Shown: positions 1 to 6,490 of the stretch, one piece after another
How positions within the stretch are numbered: the stretch's first letter is position 1
Layout: each line of letters opens with the position of its first letter
Origin: an uncultured Collinsella sp.
GTDB taxonomy: Bacteria; Actinomycetota; Coriobacteriia; Coriobacteriales; Coriobacteriaceae
Length of the DNA: 8,572 bases
Assembly: GCA_902478885.1 (NCBI GenBank)
Contig: CABSMS010000088.1
Span: forward strand, 1-8,572
Direction of reading: 5' to 3'
Position numbers and translations under genes: made by a program
Notes under the pieces: model-generated
Database searches by the model: none
Told to the model about the DNA's origin: nothing
The model's input: the letters and a program-made list of their open reading frames with translations, nothing else

Positions 1-2
1 TC

Positions 3-485
3 TCCAACTGCTCCAACAACTACGGCCCCTACCAGCACGTGGAGAAGTTCATCCCACGCCAGATCACCAACATCGTCGACGGCGTCCGCCCCAAGCTCTA
101 CGGCCGCGGCGAGAACGTCCGCGACTGGATCCACACCGAGGACCACTCCTCGGCCGTCTGGGACATCCTGACCCGCGGCCGCACGGGGGAGACCTACCTC
201 ATCGGCGCCGACGGGGAGAAGAACAACATCACCGTGCTCCGCATGATCCTCGAGGCGATGGGAAAGGACCCCGAGGACTTCGACTGGGTCGCCGACCGCC
301 CCGGCCACGACCGCCGCTACGCCATCGACTCCACCAAGCTCCAGCGCGAGCTGGGCTGGAGGCCGGCGCACACCGACTTCGCCGGGGGCCTGAAGCAGAC
401 CATCGACTGGTACGTCGCCAACGAGTCCTGGTGGCGCCCCGCCAAGGAGGCCACCGAGGCCCGCTACCGCGCGCAGGGCCAGTAA
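3..485 (+). CDS. rmlB: dTDP-glucose 4,6-dehydratase, 3' part (5' end outside window)
   Basis: The frame is open from the window edge and ends with TAA at 483-485, giving the last 160 residues. RmlB is a cytoplasmic NAD-dependent SDR enzyme that converts dTDP-glucose to dTDP-4-keto-6-deoxyglucose, the second step to dTDP-L-rhamnose. The visible part begins in the substrate-binding motif SNCSNNYGPYQHVEKF (visible residues 1-16). It continues with a DWIHTEDHSSAV block (RmlB usually has DWLxVEDHxxA) and the very typical DRPGHDRRYAID motif at visible residues 98-109, followed by ELGWRP and the DWYVANESWW tail that ends RmlB proteins. The Rossmann nucleotide site and YxxxK catalytic pair lie upstream of the window. 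A GTG at 39 is an internal valine in the conserved motif, not a start. Codon third positions are almost all G or C, as in the next gene. The identification is secure because several motifs are specific to RmlB and not to UDP-glucose epimerases. Confidence 0.96.
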   Translation, partial: SNCSNNYGPYQHVEKFIPRQITNIVDGVRPKLYGRGENVRDWIHTEDHSSAVWDILTRGRTGETYLIGADGEKNNITVLRMILEAMGKDPEDFDWVADRPGHDRRYAIDSTKLQRELGWRPAHTDFAGGLKQTIDWYVANESWWRPAKEATEARYRAQGQ

Positions 486-506
486 GACTGCATTCCGGCG
501 AACCGC

Positions 507-576
507 ACCGCGGGGCGCCCGCGCGGGGATGCAGGGCATGGGGATGATCCTGCGTCCCCGCGCGGGCGCCCCCGGT
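507..576. other. Strong GC-rich stem-loop between rmlB and rmlCD
   Basis: Positions 512-535 pair with 549-572 over 24 consecutive base pairs with only one T/G wobble (530 with 554). A bulged C at 511 then lets 507-510 pair with 573-576, for four more pairs. The loop is 13 bases (536-548). The structure fills most of the 123-bp gap. No T-run follows the stem (the next bases are ATACAACCTC), so a classical Rho-independent terminator is not supported. It could be a terminator or attenuator without a U-tract, an mRNA processing or stabilising element, or a dispersed palindromic repeat of the genome. The structure itself is certain from base pairing; its role is not. Confidence 0.8.
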
Positions 577-593
577 TATACAACCTCTTCGAT

Positions 594-598
594 AGGAG
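594..598 (+). promoter_or_regulatory. Ribosome binding site of rmlCD
   Basis: AGGAG lies 10 bases upstream of the ATG at 609, just downstream of the stem-loop. It supports 609 as the true start. I find no convincing -35/-10 pair in the gap: TATACA at 577-582 resembles a -10 box, but the region where a -35 would sit is the GC-rich hairpin arm. Confidence 0.7.
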
Positions 599-608
599 CT
601 TTTCCCAC

Positions 609-2081
609 ATGGCAGACATCGCATTCGAGAAGGACCTCTCCGTCGCCGAGACCGGCATCGAGGGCCTCAAGGTCGTCGACCTCGCCGTCCACGGCGACTC
701 GCGCGGCTGGTTCAAGGAGAACTGGCAGCGCGCCAAGATGACCGCCCTGGGCATCCCGGACCTCAGGGTCGTCCAGAACAACATCTCCTACAACGACAGC
801 CGCGGCGTCACCCGCGGCATCCACGCCGAGCCCTGGGACAAGTTCATCTCCGTCGCCCGCGGCAGCGTCTTCGGCGCATGGGTGGACCTGCGCGAGGGAA
901 GCGAGACCTTCGGCAAGGTGTTCACGACCGTTCTGGATCCCAGCAAGGCCATCTACGTCCCGCGCGGCGTGGGCAACTCCTTCCAGGCCCTGGAGGACGG
1001 CACCGCCTACACCTACCTGGTGGACGCCCACTGGTCGCTGGAGCTCAAGAAGACCTACACCTTCGTGAACCTCGCCGACCCCGAGCTCGCCATCGAGTGG
1101 CCGATCCCGCTCGATGAGGCCACCGTCTCCGAGGCCGACCTCAACCACCCGATGCTCAGGGACGTCGTCCCAATGGCGCCCAAGAGGACGCTCGTCACCG
1201 GCTGCAACGGCCAGCTGGGCCATGCTGTGCGCAGGCTGGCGGAGGAGCGCGGCGTCGCCAAGGACTTCGACTTCTGCGACATCGACACCTTCGACATGTC
1301 AGACCCGGACGCCTACGCGCAGTACGACTGGTCGCTCTACGGCACCGTCATCAACTGCGGCGCCTACACCGCCGTGGATAGGGCGGAGACCGCCGAGGGC
1401 CGCGCGACCGCCTGGAAGGCCAACGCGACCGGCCCCGCCCTCCTCGCCCGCACATGCTCTGATCACGGGATCACCCTCGTCCACGTGTCCAGCGACTACG
1501 TCTTCGACGGCACCGCCGAGGTGCATGACGAGGACGAGCCCCTCAGCCCGCTGTCCGTCTACGGCCAGACCAAGGCCGCCGGCGACATCGCCGTGGCCGG
1601 CTGCCCCCGCCACTACATCATGCGCTCCAGCTGGGTCATCGGCGAGGGCCGCAACTTCGTCAAGACCATGAGGGGGCTCTCCGACCGCGTCGCAGACCCC
1701 GAGGACAAGCTCACGCAGGTCACGGTCGTGGACGACCAGCTGGGACGCCTGACCTTCACGCGCGACATGGCGCGGGCCATCTTCCACGTGCTGGGGACGC
1801 ACGCGCCCTACGGCACCTACGACTGCACCGGCTCCGGCGCCGTGAAGAGCTGGGCGGACATCGCCCGCGCCGTCTTCGAGGCCGCCAACGGCAACGGCGA
1901 CAGGGTCGTGCCGGTCAGCACCGCCGACTACTATTCGAACGCCCCGCGCCCCGTCGCCCCGCGCCCGGTCCACTCCGCGCTCGACCTGTCGAAACTCGAG
2001 GCCGTCGGCTTCCACATGCCCGACTGGGAGGAAGAGCTGGGGGAGTACCTGGATGCCTTGGATTTGGGAGGTTCTTTCTAA
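609..2081 (+). CDS. rmlCD: Bifunctional dTDP-4-dehydrorhamnose 3,5-epimerase / reductase (RmlC-RmlD fusion)
   Basis: This 490-residue protein carries the last two enzymes of dTDP-L-rhamnose synthesis in one chain. Residues about 10-185 are an RmlC cupin domain: GDSRGWF (29-35), QNNISYN (56-62), RGIH with the likely catalytic His72, the DLR strand end (93-95), YxY at 134-136 and ADPELAIEWP (156-165). Residues about 192-485 are an RmlD SDR domain: TGCNGQLG nucleotide-binding loop (197-204), NCGAYTAVDRAE (249-260), SSDYVFDG (294-301), the catalytic pair Tyr318/Lys322 in YGQTK, and APRPVHSALD near the end. A short PMAPKR linker (188-193) joins them. Separate RmlC and RmlD are about 180 and 290 residues, so both are full length. 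The RmlC segment where stand-alone enzymes usually read GFAHGF is GVGNSF here, with Asn123 in place of His. The fusion is known to me from Bifidobacterium and Coriobacteriia. Start ATG has AGGAG 10 bases upstream. The last nine sense codons have unusual A/T-ending usage. Confidence 0.95.
   Translation: MADIAFEKDLSVAETGIEGLKVVDLAVHGDSRGWFKENWQRAKMTALGIPDLRVVQNNISYNDSRGVTRGIHAEPWDKFISVARGSVFGAWVDLREGSETFGKVFTTVLDPSKAIYVPRGVGNSFQALEDGTAYTYLVDAHWSLELKKTYTFVNLADPELAIEWPIPLDEATVSEADLNHPMLRDVVPMAPKRTLVTGCNGQLGHAVRRLAEERGVAKDFDFCDIDTFDMSDPDAYAQYDWSLYGTVINCGAYTAVDRAETAEGRATAWKANATGPALLARTCSDHGITLVHVSSDYVFDGTAEVHDEDEPLSPLSVYGQTKAAGDIAVAGCPRHYIMRSSWVIGEGRNFVKTMRGLSDRVADPEDKLTQVTVVDDQLGRLTFTRDMARAIFHVLGTHAPYGTYDCTGSGAVKSWADIARAVFEAANGNGDRVVPVSTADYYSNAPRPVAPRPVHSALDLSKLEAVGFHMPDWEEELGEYLDALDLGGSF
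2066..2071 (+). promoter_or_regulatory. Ribosome binding site bearing on the start of the first glycosyltransferase
   Basis: GGGAGG ends 14 bases before the ATG at 2086, longer than the usual 5-10. A competing start, ATG at 2053 in the same frame, has GGGGGAG about 7 bases upstream (near 2039-2045) and would add 11 residues, MPWIWEVLSKD. Both sites lie inside the end of rmlCD, so translation is probably coupled whichever is used. Confidence 0.4.
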
Positions 2082-2085
2082 AGAT

Positions 2086-3087
2086 ATGATTTCTACAGCA
2101 TCAAAAGCTGAAGCGCCTCTTGTTAGCATCGTCGTCCCCATCTTCAACGTGGGGCCGTTCGTGCTTCCCTGCATAAGGTCGCTGCTCTGTCAGACGTATC
2201 CAAATATTGAGATTCTTATCGTGGACGACGGCTGTACCGATGACACGGTTGAGTTGATTGCTAGCGTCGTCGGGGATGATTCACGCGTCGAGATTCTCCA
2301 CAAGGAGAACGGCGGGCTCTCATCTGCCCGAAATTATGGCACTCGGCTTTGTCACGGTGACTACTTGATGTATGTCGACGGAGACGATCTCATAGATCCG
2401 CGGGCCGTTGAGTTCATGCTCCAGGCGGCTTTGAGATACCATGTGTCGTTTGTCGCGGGGTCCTTTGCCAAGATGCCTCCTCTCGAGAGTTATGAAATGC
2501 GGAGTGAGCCTTTGTTCACGTTGGAGAGCGGCTGGGAGCATCTGAGGCGCCTTCTTCTGCTCGAAGGGGAGAGCGGGTCTGCCTGGGGCAAGTTGTTTTC
2601 CCGTTCTTTGATGCCCGACCTTGTGTTCCCCGAGGGTCAGCTTTTCGAGGATATGGGCGTGACTTCCGCGATTTGCTCCCGTGTAGAGACCGTCGCTGTC
2701 ACTGACGCCCCTTTCTATGCGTACGTGACGAGGCCCGGTTCCATCACAACGCTTAAGAAGCAAGGCCCTAAGCATGTGAGGGATATGGATGCTGCCATTG
2801 AGGCCGTGCGGCGGGTTGCCGAGGGAAATTTTGATGGCGAGTTCGAGTGCTTCCGAGCGTATTGCATTCTGCGCGTTGCCATGCGGGTTGATCTCGATAG
2901 CTTTGCCGACAGGGCGGAGGGGCAGGCGTATTTGAGGCTTGCCCGCGACCTTGCGATGCGCGCCTCAAGGAACACCCTAGCTTCGCGCACCTGGAGACTG
3001 AGGTGCGCGCTTTTTGCGCTTTCCCCGAAGATGCATAACGCTTTCTATGCCCTTTATGCCGCGATTTCTGGCAAAGCAATCGGATAA
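2086..3087 (+). CDS. Family 2 glycosyltransferase (first of three)
   Basis: A 333-residue GT-A fold glycosyltransferase, expected to use a nucleotide sugar to extend the lipid-linked repeat unit on the cytoplasmic membrane face. The N-terminal catalytic domain shows VSIVVPIFN (13-21), the nucleotide-binding VDDG (46-49), GGLSSARNYG (76-85), and the metal-binding DGDD at 98-101. SAWGKLFSR (165-173) and the ED pair Glu188-Asp189 match the usual catalytic-base region of EpsJ/WcaA-like enzymes; RPGSIT follows. No membrane segment is evident. Donor and acceptor sugars cannot be read from sequence. I chose ATG 2086 because the family usually starts a few residues before the VSIVVP strand; ATG 2053, overlapping rmlCD by 29 bases, has the better-spaced ribosome binding site and is a real alternative (344 residues). 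Only 29 of its first 50 codons end in G or C, against 48 of 50 in rmlCD, so it marks the start of a compositionally different region. Confidence 0.9.
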   Translation: MISTASKAEAPLVSIVVPIFNVGPFVLPCIRSLLCQTYPNIEILIVDDGCTDDTVELIASVVGDDSRVEILHKENGGLSSARNYGTRLCHGDYLMYVDGDDLIDPRAVEFMLQAALRYHVSFVAGSFAKMPPLESYEMRSEPLFTLESGWEHLRRLLLLEGESGSAWGKLFSRSLMPDLVFPEGQLFEDMGVTSAICSRVETVAVTDAPFYAYVTRPGSITTLKKQGPKHVRDMDAAIEAVRRVAEGNFDGEFECFRAYCILRVAMRVDLDSFADRAEGQAYLRLARDLAMRASRNTLASRTWRLRCALFALSPKMHNAFYALYAAISGKAIG

Positions 3088-3111
3088 TCCCTATGAACAA
3101 AGGTTTTTAAT

Positions 3112-4128
3112 GTGAGATTCTCGATAATCATTCCCGTTTATAACGTAGAGGAATATCTCGGACAATGCTTGGACAGCATTGCACATCAGGATTATTCCGA
3201 CTACGAGGTCGTCATCGTCGACGACGGCTCGACCGACGGCAGCGCGAGTATCTATGAGCGCTTCGCCGCGGAGGCGGATGTTCCCGTCCGCATAGTCAAA
3301 CAGGAGAACAAGGGGTTGCTGCTTGCTCGCCGTGCCGGGATCAAAGCCGCCAACGGTGATTATTATTGGCACGTCGACGGCGACGACGGTCTGGCGCCCA
3401 ATGCAATGTGTGCGGTTTCCGGGATCATTGACGAACTGGATCCCGACGTCGTGTTGATCTGCCTTAGCGAATCTCCGACGTTCGGCTCTGTGCTCCCTGG
3501 GGGACTGCCCGGTGAACAGCGTTTCTATACCGGAGAAAGCCTTAACGATGTACGCTCTGCGTTCCTCGATGGATATATTCCTAATATGGTCACTAAAATC
3601 GCTCGAAGGTCTTGCGTCGATGCCGATTCAGATTACTCGCCTTATGGGAAGATGCAGCTTGGGGAAGATCAGCTGCAAAGCCTTTACATTCTCGATAATA
3701 TGAAGAGCGCCGCATGCGTTCGCGAGCCCTTGTATTATTATCGTCCCAACGCAAGCAGCATTACTGCCAATTATCGCGAAGGCCAGATTGCCCAGTACGC
3801 CATGGTCAAGGAAGCCGTCCATCGACAGGCCGTCGCGTGGGATTCGAAATGGCCGGGGAATGGATTTGCTGAGACCGCTCTTGTCGGTTATCTGTCTAAC
3901 GGTTTCTACGACATGCGCAAGAATGCTGATGGCAAGTGGTTTAAAAAGCAGTTCCAGGAGTTCAGGGATACATCGCTGTACGCGGAGGCCATCGGTCGAT
4001 GCGGGGATTTGAGGCTTGAGCAGCGGATCTTCTTCACTTTGTTGGAAAAGAAAATGGATTATCTTGCGTATGTGTGCCTGGTTGCCTGCCGCGCTGCTAC
4101 TCCGCTGGCGAGGAGCTTGGCTCGATGA
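3112..4128 (+). CDS. Family 2 glycosyltransferase (second of three), GTG start
   Basis: A 338-residue GT-A glycosyltransferase. MRFSIIIPVYNVEEYL at residues 1-16 opens the first Rossmann-like strand directly at the start codon. VDDGSTDGS (36-44), ENKGLLLARRAGIKAANGDY (65-84) and the metal-binding DGDD (89-92) follow, with the likely catalytic-base pair Glu185-Asp186 in GEDQLQ and PLYYYRPNASSIT at 206-218. The start is GTG at 3112 with AAAGG at 3099-3103, eight bases upstream; an ATG at 3110 is followed at once by TGA in another frame. It lies 24 bases after the previous gene, and its stop overlaps the start of the next gene in ATGA, so the products are probably translated together. The ARRAGI segment differs from the commoner SxARNxG of its neighbours, so it is not a recent duplicate of them. 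Several A/T-rich codon runs (for example around 3357-3368 and 3730-3741) fit an acquired gene. The sugar donor is unknown. Confidence 0.9.
   Translation: MRFSIIIPVYNVEEYLGQCLDSIAHQDYSDYEVVIVDDGSTDGSASIYERFAAEADVPVRIVKQENKGLLLARRAGIKAANGDYYWHVDGDDGLAPNAMCAVSGIIDELDPDVVLICLSESPTFGSVLPGGLPGEQRFYTGESLNDVRSAFLDGYIPNMVTKIARRSCVDADSDYSPYGKMQLGEDQLQSLYILDNMKSAACVREPLYYYRPNASSITANYREGQIAQYAMVKEAVHRQAVAWDSKWPGNGFAETALVGYLSNGFYDMRKNADGKWFKKQFQEFRDTSLYAEAIGRCGDLRLEQRIFFTLLEKKMDYLAYVCLVACRAATPLARSLAR
4111..4115 (+). promoter_or_regulatory. Ribosome binding site fixing the start of the Wzy-like gene
   Basis: AGGAG lies nine bases before ATG 4125, which overlaps the previous stop as ATGA. The same frame is open further upstream to a GTG at 4074, but that stretch has no comparable ribosome binding site and lies inside the preceding gene, so 4125 is preferred. 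Confidence 0.75.
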
Positions 4129-5393
4129 AGATCTTAACTATCAGTTCGGGAGGCATGCCGCAGAGGACCCTATCGATGGCGGGTAGGGGGAACGCGCTCG
4201 GCATGGTGTTCTTCCTTGGCGTATGCGCTATTGTTTCGCCCCTCCTCGCCGTTTTCCTCTCCCTTCTCGTCTTTACCGGGGCCCCTACAAAGAAGATGGC
4301 GGTTGCCTGCGCCCTTGGGGTTGGGTTTTCCGCTGCGCTTGTCGCCCATGGTATCGTTTACAACCACCCTGTCGATATGACCCGATGGATGGTTGAATGC
4401 GGCTACTACGATGGCAGGAACATTCTCTCGATCGGAACCAGCCTGAACGAGGATCACAACGGCCTGCTCGTCTGGAACTTTCTGTGTTGGGTAACCGGGA
4501 ATATCGGCGACCTCCGACTTCTCCAGTCGCTCGCCGCGTTTTTCGGTTACGGTCTCATCGCTTGGCTGATGATGGACAGGTGTGCCGAGGAGACGACAGA
4601 TGCATGGGCTTTCCTCCCGCTCATGCTATTCATCTTTTTTGCCGTCCCGGCGCAGCCCCTGATCGGTAACGTTCGCTCGGCTCTCGGCTGCGTGATTTGT
4701 GCGGTCGCGATATGTAAGAGGCGGTCTTACGGGTTCAGGGATTCTCTGCCGTCGCTCGTCCTGATCATCGTCGCATGCCTCATCCACAATTCTATGCTGC
4801 TCGTCTTGGTTTTGTTCCTAGTTCAGCCGATTCTCGAGCGTAACCCTGTCAGGAATTCGATTATCTGCGTTGTCGCGGTCGTCACCATGATTTCCGTGGC
4901 TTCCGTACTTCTCGCGTCCCATTTGTTTGACGGGGTGCCTGTCATTACGAGCGTTCTGAAGAAGGCGAGTTTCTATACCATCGGCACGGAGTGGGATCAA
5001 GAGCAGGCGGACAACCTTCTCAGCAATCTGAGCCATGTGTTTTCGTTGCTGCTGCTCGGGGTCCTGCTGCTTAGGATCTACGCCACGAGACAGCATGATG
5101 GACGAACGGCGCTCGTTCTTGTTTTGACGATGTGCGTCATCGCGATGGAACTCACCCTCGTTAACGTCGGCAACCGCTTGAAGTTCATTCCGATCTTGAT
5201 TGGCTCGACATATCTGCTTAACAACAAGGGAAGGGGCCATGCGGTTGATTCGCGATGGCCGATTCTTGCCGATGCCGTTTTGATGTTGCTCGCTATTGCC
5301 GTCTGGTTGATCTCCATGGCAAGCTTCATCCCTTCATTCAACTATGTCGAGGTCATGAAGAGCGCCGTTTTCTATCCGCTTCTCCTTTTCTAG
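4125..5393 (+). CDS. EpsG/Wzy-like polysaccharide polymerase, polytopic membrane protein
   Basis: The 422-residue product is highly hydrophobic, with about 10-11 predicted membrane segments by eye (roughly 24-50, 57-77, 132-150, 161-178, 184-198, 208-232, 246-266, 305-319, 329-347, 352-365, 379-402). Length and topology fit oligosaccharide repeat-unit polymerases. Features that resemble the EpsG family are the short acidic/aromatic loop after the second helix (DMTRWMVECGYYDG, 84-97), NVRSALG opening a helix at 182-188, HNSMLL at 221-226, and NRLKF at 350-354. The larger soluble loops at 80-125 and 270-300 would face outside if it is a polymerase. In a locus with glycosyltransferases and a flippase, Wzy is the expected missing role, which supports the call; Wzy proteins are too divergent for certainty. 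It could instead be an O-antigen ligase-like protein. Translation is coupled to the upstream glycosyltransferase by ATGA. The C terminus ends two residues after a hydrophobic stretch, with no long tail. Confidence 0.75.
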   Translation: MKILTISSGGMPQRTLSMAGRGNALGMVFFLGVCAIVSPLLAVFLSLLVFTGAPTKKMAVACALGVGFSAALVAHGIVYNHPVDMTRWMVECGYYDGRNILSIGTSLNEDHNGLLVWNFLCWVTGNIGDLRLLQSLAAFFGYGLIAWLMMDRCAEETTDAWAFLPLMLFIFFAVPAQPLIGNVRSALGCVICAVAICKRRSYGFRDSLPSLVLIIVACLIHNSMLLVLVLFLVQPILERNPVRNSIICVVAVVTMISVASVLLASHLFDGVPVITSVLKKASFYTIGTEWDQEQADNLLSNLSHVFSLLLLGVLLLRIYATRQHDGRTALVLVLTMCVIAMELTLVNVGNRLKFIPILIGSTYLLNNKGRGHAVDSRWPILADAVLMLLAIAVWLISMASFIPSFNYVEVMKSAVFYPLLLF

Positions 5394-5404
5394 AGGTTAA
5401 ATCC

Positions 5405-6469
5405 ATGTATCAAACTGTCACGGCGCCTCTAATCACGTTTGTTGTCCCCGCTTATAACGCCGTTTCTACCCTAGAGGCAGCCGTTCGCTCGCTTTCTGAG
5501 CAGACGTCCGACGATTGGGAGGCCATCATCGTCGATGACGGATCTGTTGACGGTACGGGTGAGATGGCCGATGCGCTCGCGCGGGGCGATGATCGCATTA
5601 AGGTTCTTCACCAGGGGAACGCCGGGGTCTCCGCTGCGCGCAATGCTGCTATCGCGGCCGCCAGTGGGGAATATCTCGCCTTCTTGGACGTCGATGACAC
5701 CGTCGTTCCCAACTTCGTGGAGAAGGCGGGGTCCCTGCTGGGACGCAGGCCTGTCCGCCCCGATGTCGTCGCGCTTGCGTACCGTGCTCTTCCCCGAGGC
5801 ACGGTCTTCGGGTACGGGCGGTTCCTCGGGAACGCATCGGAGTTCCTCGAGCTATCGCTCGGGAACAGATACGCCACTTTCCCCTGCTGGCTCTTCCTCG
5901 TTTCTGCTCGGCTCATCGCGGCGAGTGGGGTCCGGTTCACGGTCGGGAGGCGGACCGGCGAGGACCAGGAGTTCATCCTGAAGCTGCTCTGCTGCGCCTC
6001 TATTTGCGAATCTGTCGAAGACAGCGATGTCTACTATCTCTACCGCATGCCTTCCGGGGGCTCGGCCATGGGCCTTAACCTGGAGGGGCAGTTCGATTAC
6101 CCCCGGGCTATGCGAGACGTTCTCTGCTTCGCCGCCAAGCCTGACGTAGGGATGTCTCCCGATGGCTTGGAGGCAGTCGACCGACTGCTTACTGACAGGT
6201 TTGTAGGGGCCTGCGCCTACGCTGCGGAGACTGCGTTCTCCAACGGCGCTTCCGATTCTGATGTCCTTTCCTGGTTGACAGATAGCCTGAAAGGATTTGA
6301 TTGCCACGGGGCTCTTGAGAACGGCTGTTGCAGGAGCGAGAACCGGCGGTTTCTTCGCCTCTGGCTCGGCTGCAGCGGCATGATTCCGCTGTATATCCGC
6401 TTCGGTTTGTACATCCGGTCTATCGGCAGAACCATTAAGTACTGGATTTCACGCCGAGGCACTCGTTAG
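5405..6469 (+). CDS. Family 2 glycosyltransferase (third of three)
   Basis: A 354-residue GT-A glycosyltransferase. Visible elements are ITFVVPAYNA (10-19), IIVDDGSVDGT (41-51), GNAGVSAARNAAI (71-83), and a metal-binding DVDD (95-98) instead of the DGDD of the other two enzymes. RTGEDQEF at 183-190 carries the likely catalytic base pair Glu186-Asp187, and YLYRMPSGGSAM at 211-222 matches the R-x-GS-x element that follows it in the family. The C terminus (about 320-354) is basic and aromatic, with GMIPLYIRFGLYIRS, and could lie against the membrane. The start ATG 5405 has AGAGG at 5392-5396 eight bases upstream, and the gap to the previous stop is 11 bases. In-frame sequence reaches back to 5255, but only inside the Wzy-like gene. 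It probably adds a later sugar of the repeat unit; donor and linkage are not predictable. Codon use at positions about 5700-6000 is somewhat more G/C-rich than in the second glycosyltransferase. Confidence 0.9.
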   Translation: MYQTVTAPLITFVVPAYNAVSTLEAAVRSLSEQTSDDWEAIIVDDGSVDGTGEMADALARGDDRIKVLHQGNAGVSAARNAAIAAASGEYLAFLDVDDTVVPNFVEKAGSLLGRRPVRPDVVALAYRALPRGTVFGYGRFLGNASEFLELSLGNRYATFPCWLFLVSARLIAASGVRFTVGRRTGEDQEFILKLLCCASICESVEDSDVYYLYRMPSGGSAMGLNLEGQFDYPRAMRDVLCFAAKPDVGMSPDGLEAVDRLLTDRFVGACAYAAETAFSNGASDSDVLSWLTDSLKGFDCHGALENGCCRSENRRFLRLWLGCSGMIPLYIRFGLYIRSIGRTIKYWISRRGTR

Positions 6470-6481
6470 TTATCTTTGATT

Positions 6482-6485
6482 GGAG
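6482..6485 (+). promoter_or_regulatory. Ribosome binding site deciding a TTG start for the pyruvyl transferase
   Basis: GGAG lies five bases before TTG 6491. The other in-frame candidate, TTG 6476, has no purine-rich stretch upstream. No ATG or GTG start lies between the previous stop and the conserved N-terminal motif. Confidence 0.55.
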
Positions 6486-6490
6486 TTTCA

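Noticed and set aside
573..600. Possible promoter for rmlCD (TATACA at 577-582)
   Set aside because: No plausible -35 at the right distance; that position is inside the GC-rich hairpin arm.
576..1223. Antisense open frame (215 codons) opposite rmlC
   Set aside because: Same shadow effect of high GC; the translation is compositionally odd and the sense gene is certain.
1941..1970. 15-base direct tandem repeat, one mismatch, encoding APRPVAPRPV in RmlD
   Set aside because: The second copy is the normal RmlD APRPxxS motif. From memory, related fusion proteins have a segment of the same length here, so it looks like chance similarity rather than a duplication.
1299..2174. Long antisense open frame (291 codons) opposite rmlD
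   Set aside because: It mirrors the G/C-rich third positions of rmlCD, has low-complexity Gly/Val/Ala-rich translation and no recognisable motif; the sense strand encodes a clear enzyme.
4074..4124. Longer N terminus for the Wzy-like protein from GTG 4074
   Set aside because: It lies wholly inside the preceding glycosyltransferase, and the ATG 4125 has a well-spaced AGGAG and the classic ATGA overlap.
5255..5404. Longer N terminus for the third glycosyltransferase
   Set aside because: The extension overlaps the end of the Wzy-like gene by about 140 bases; ATG 5405 has its own ribosome binding site and sits just before the conserved first strand.
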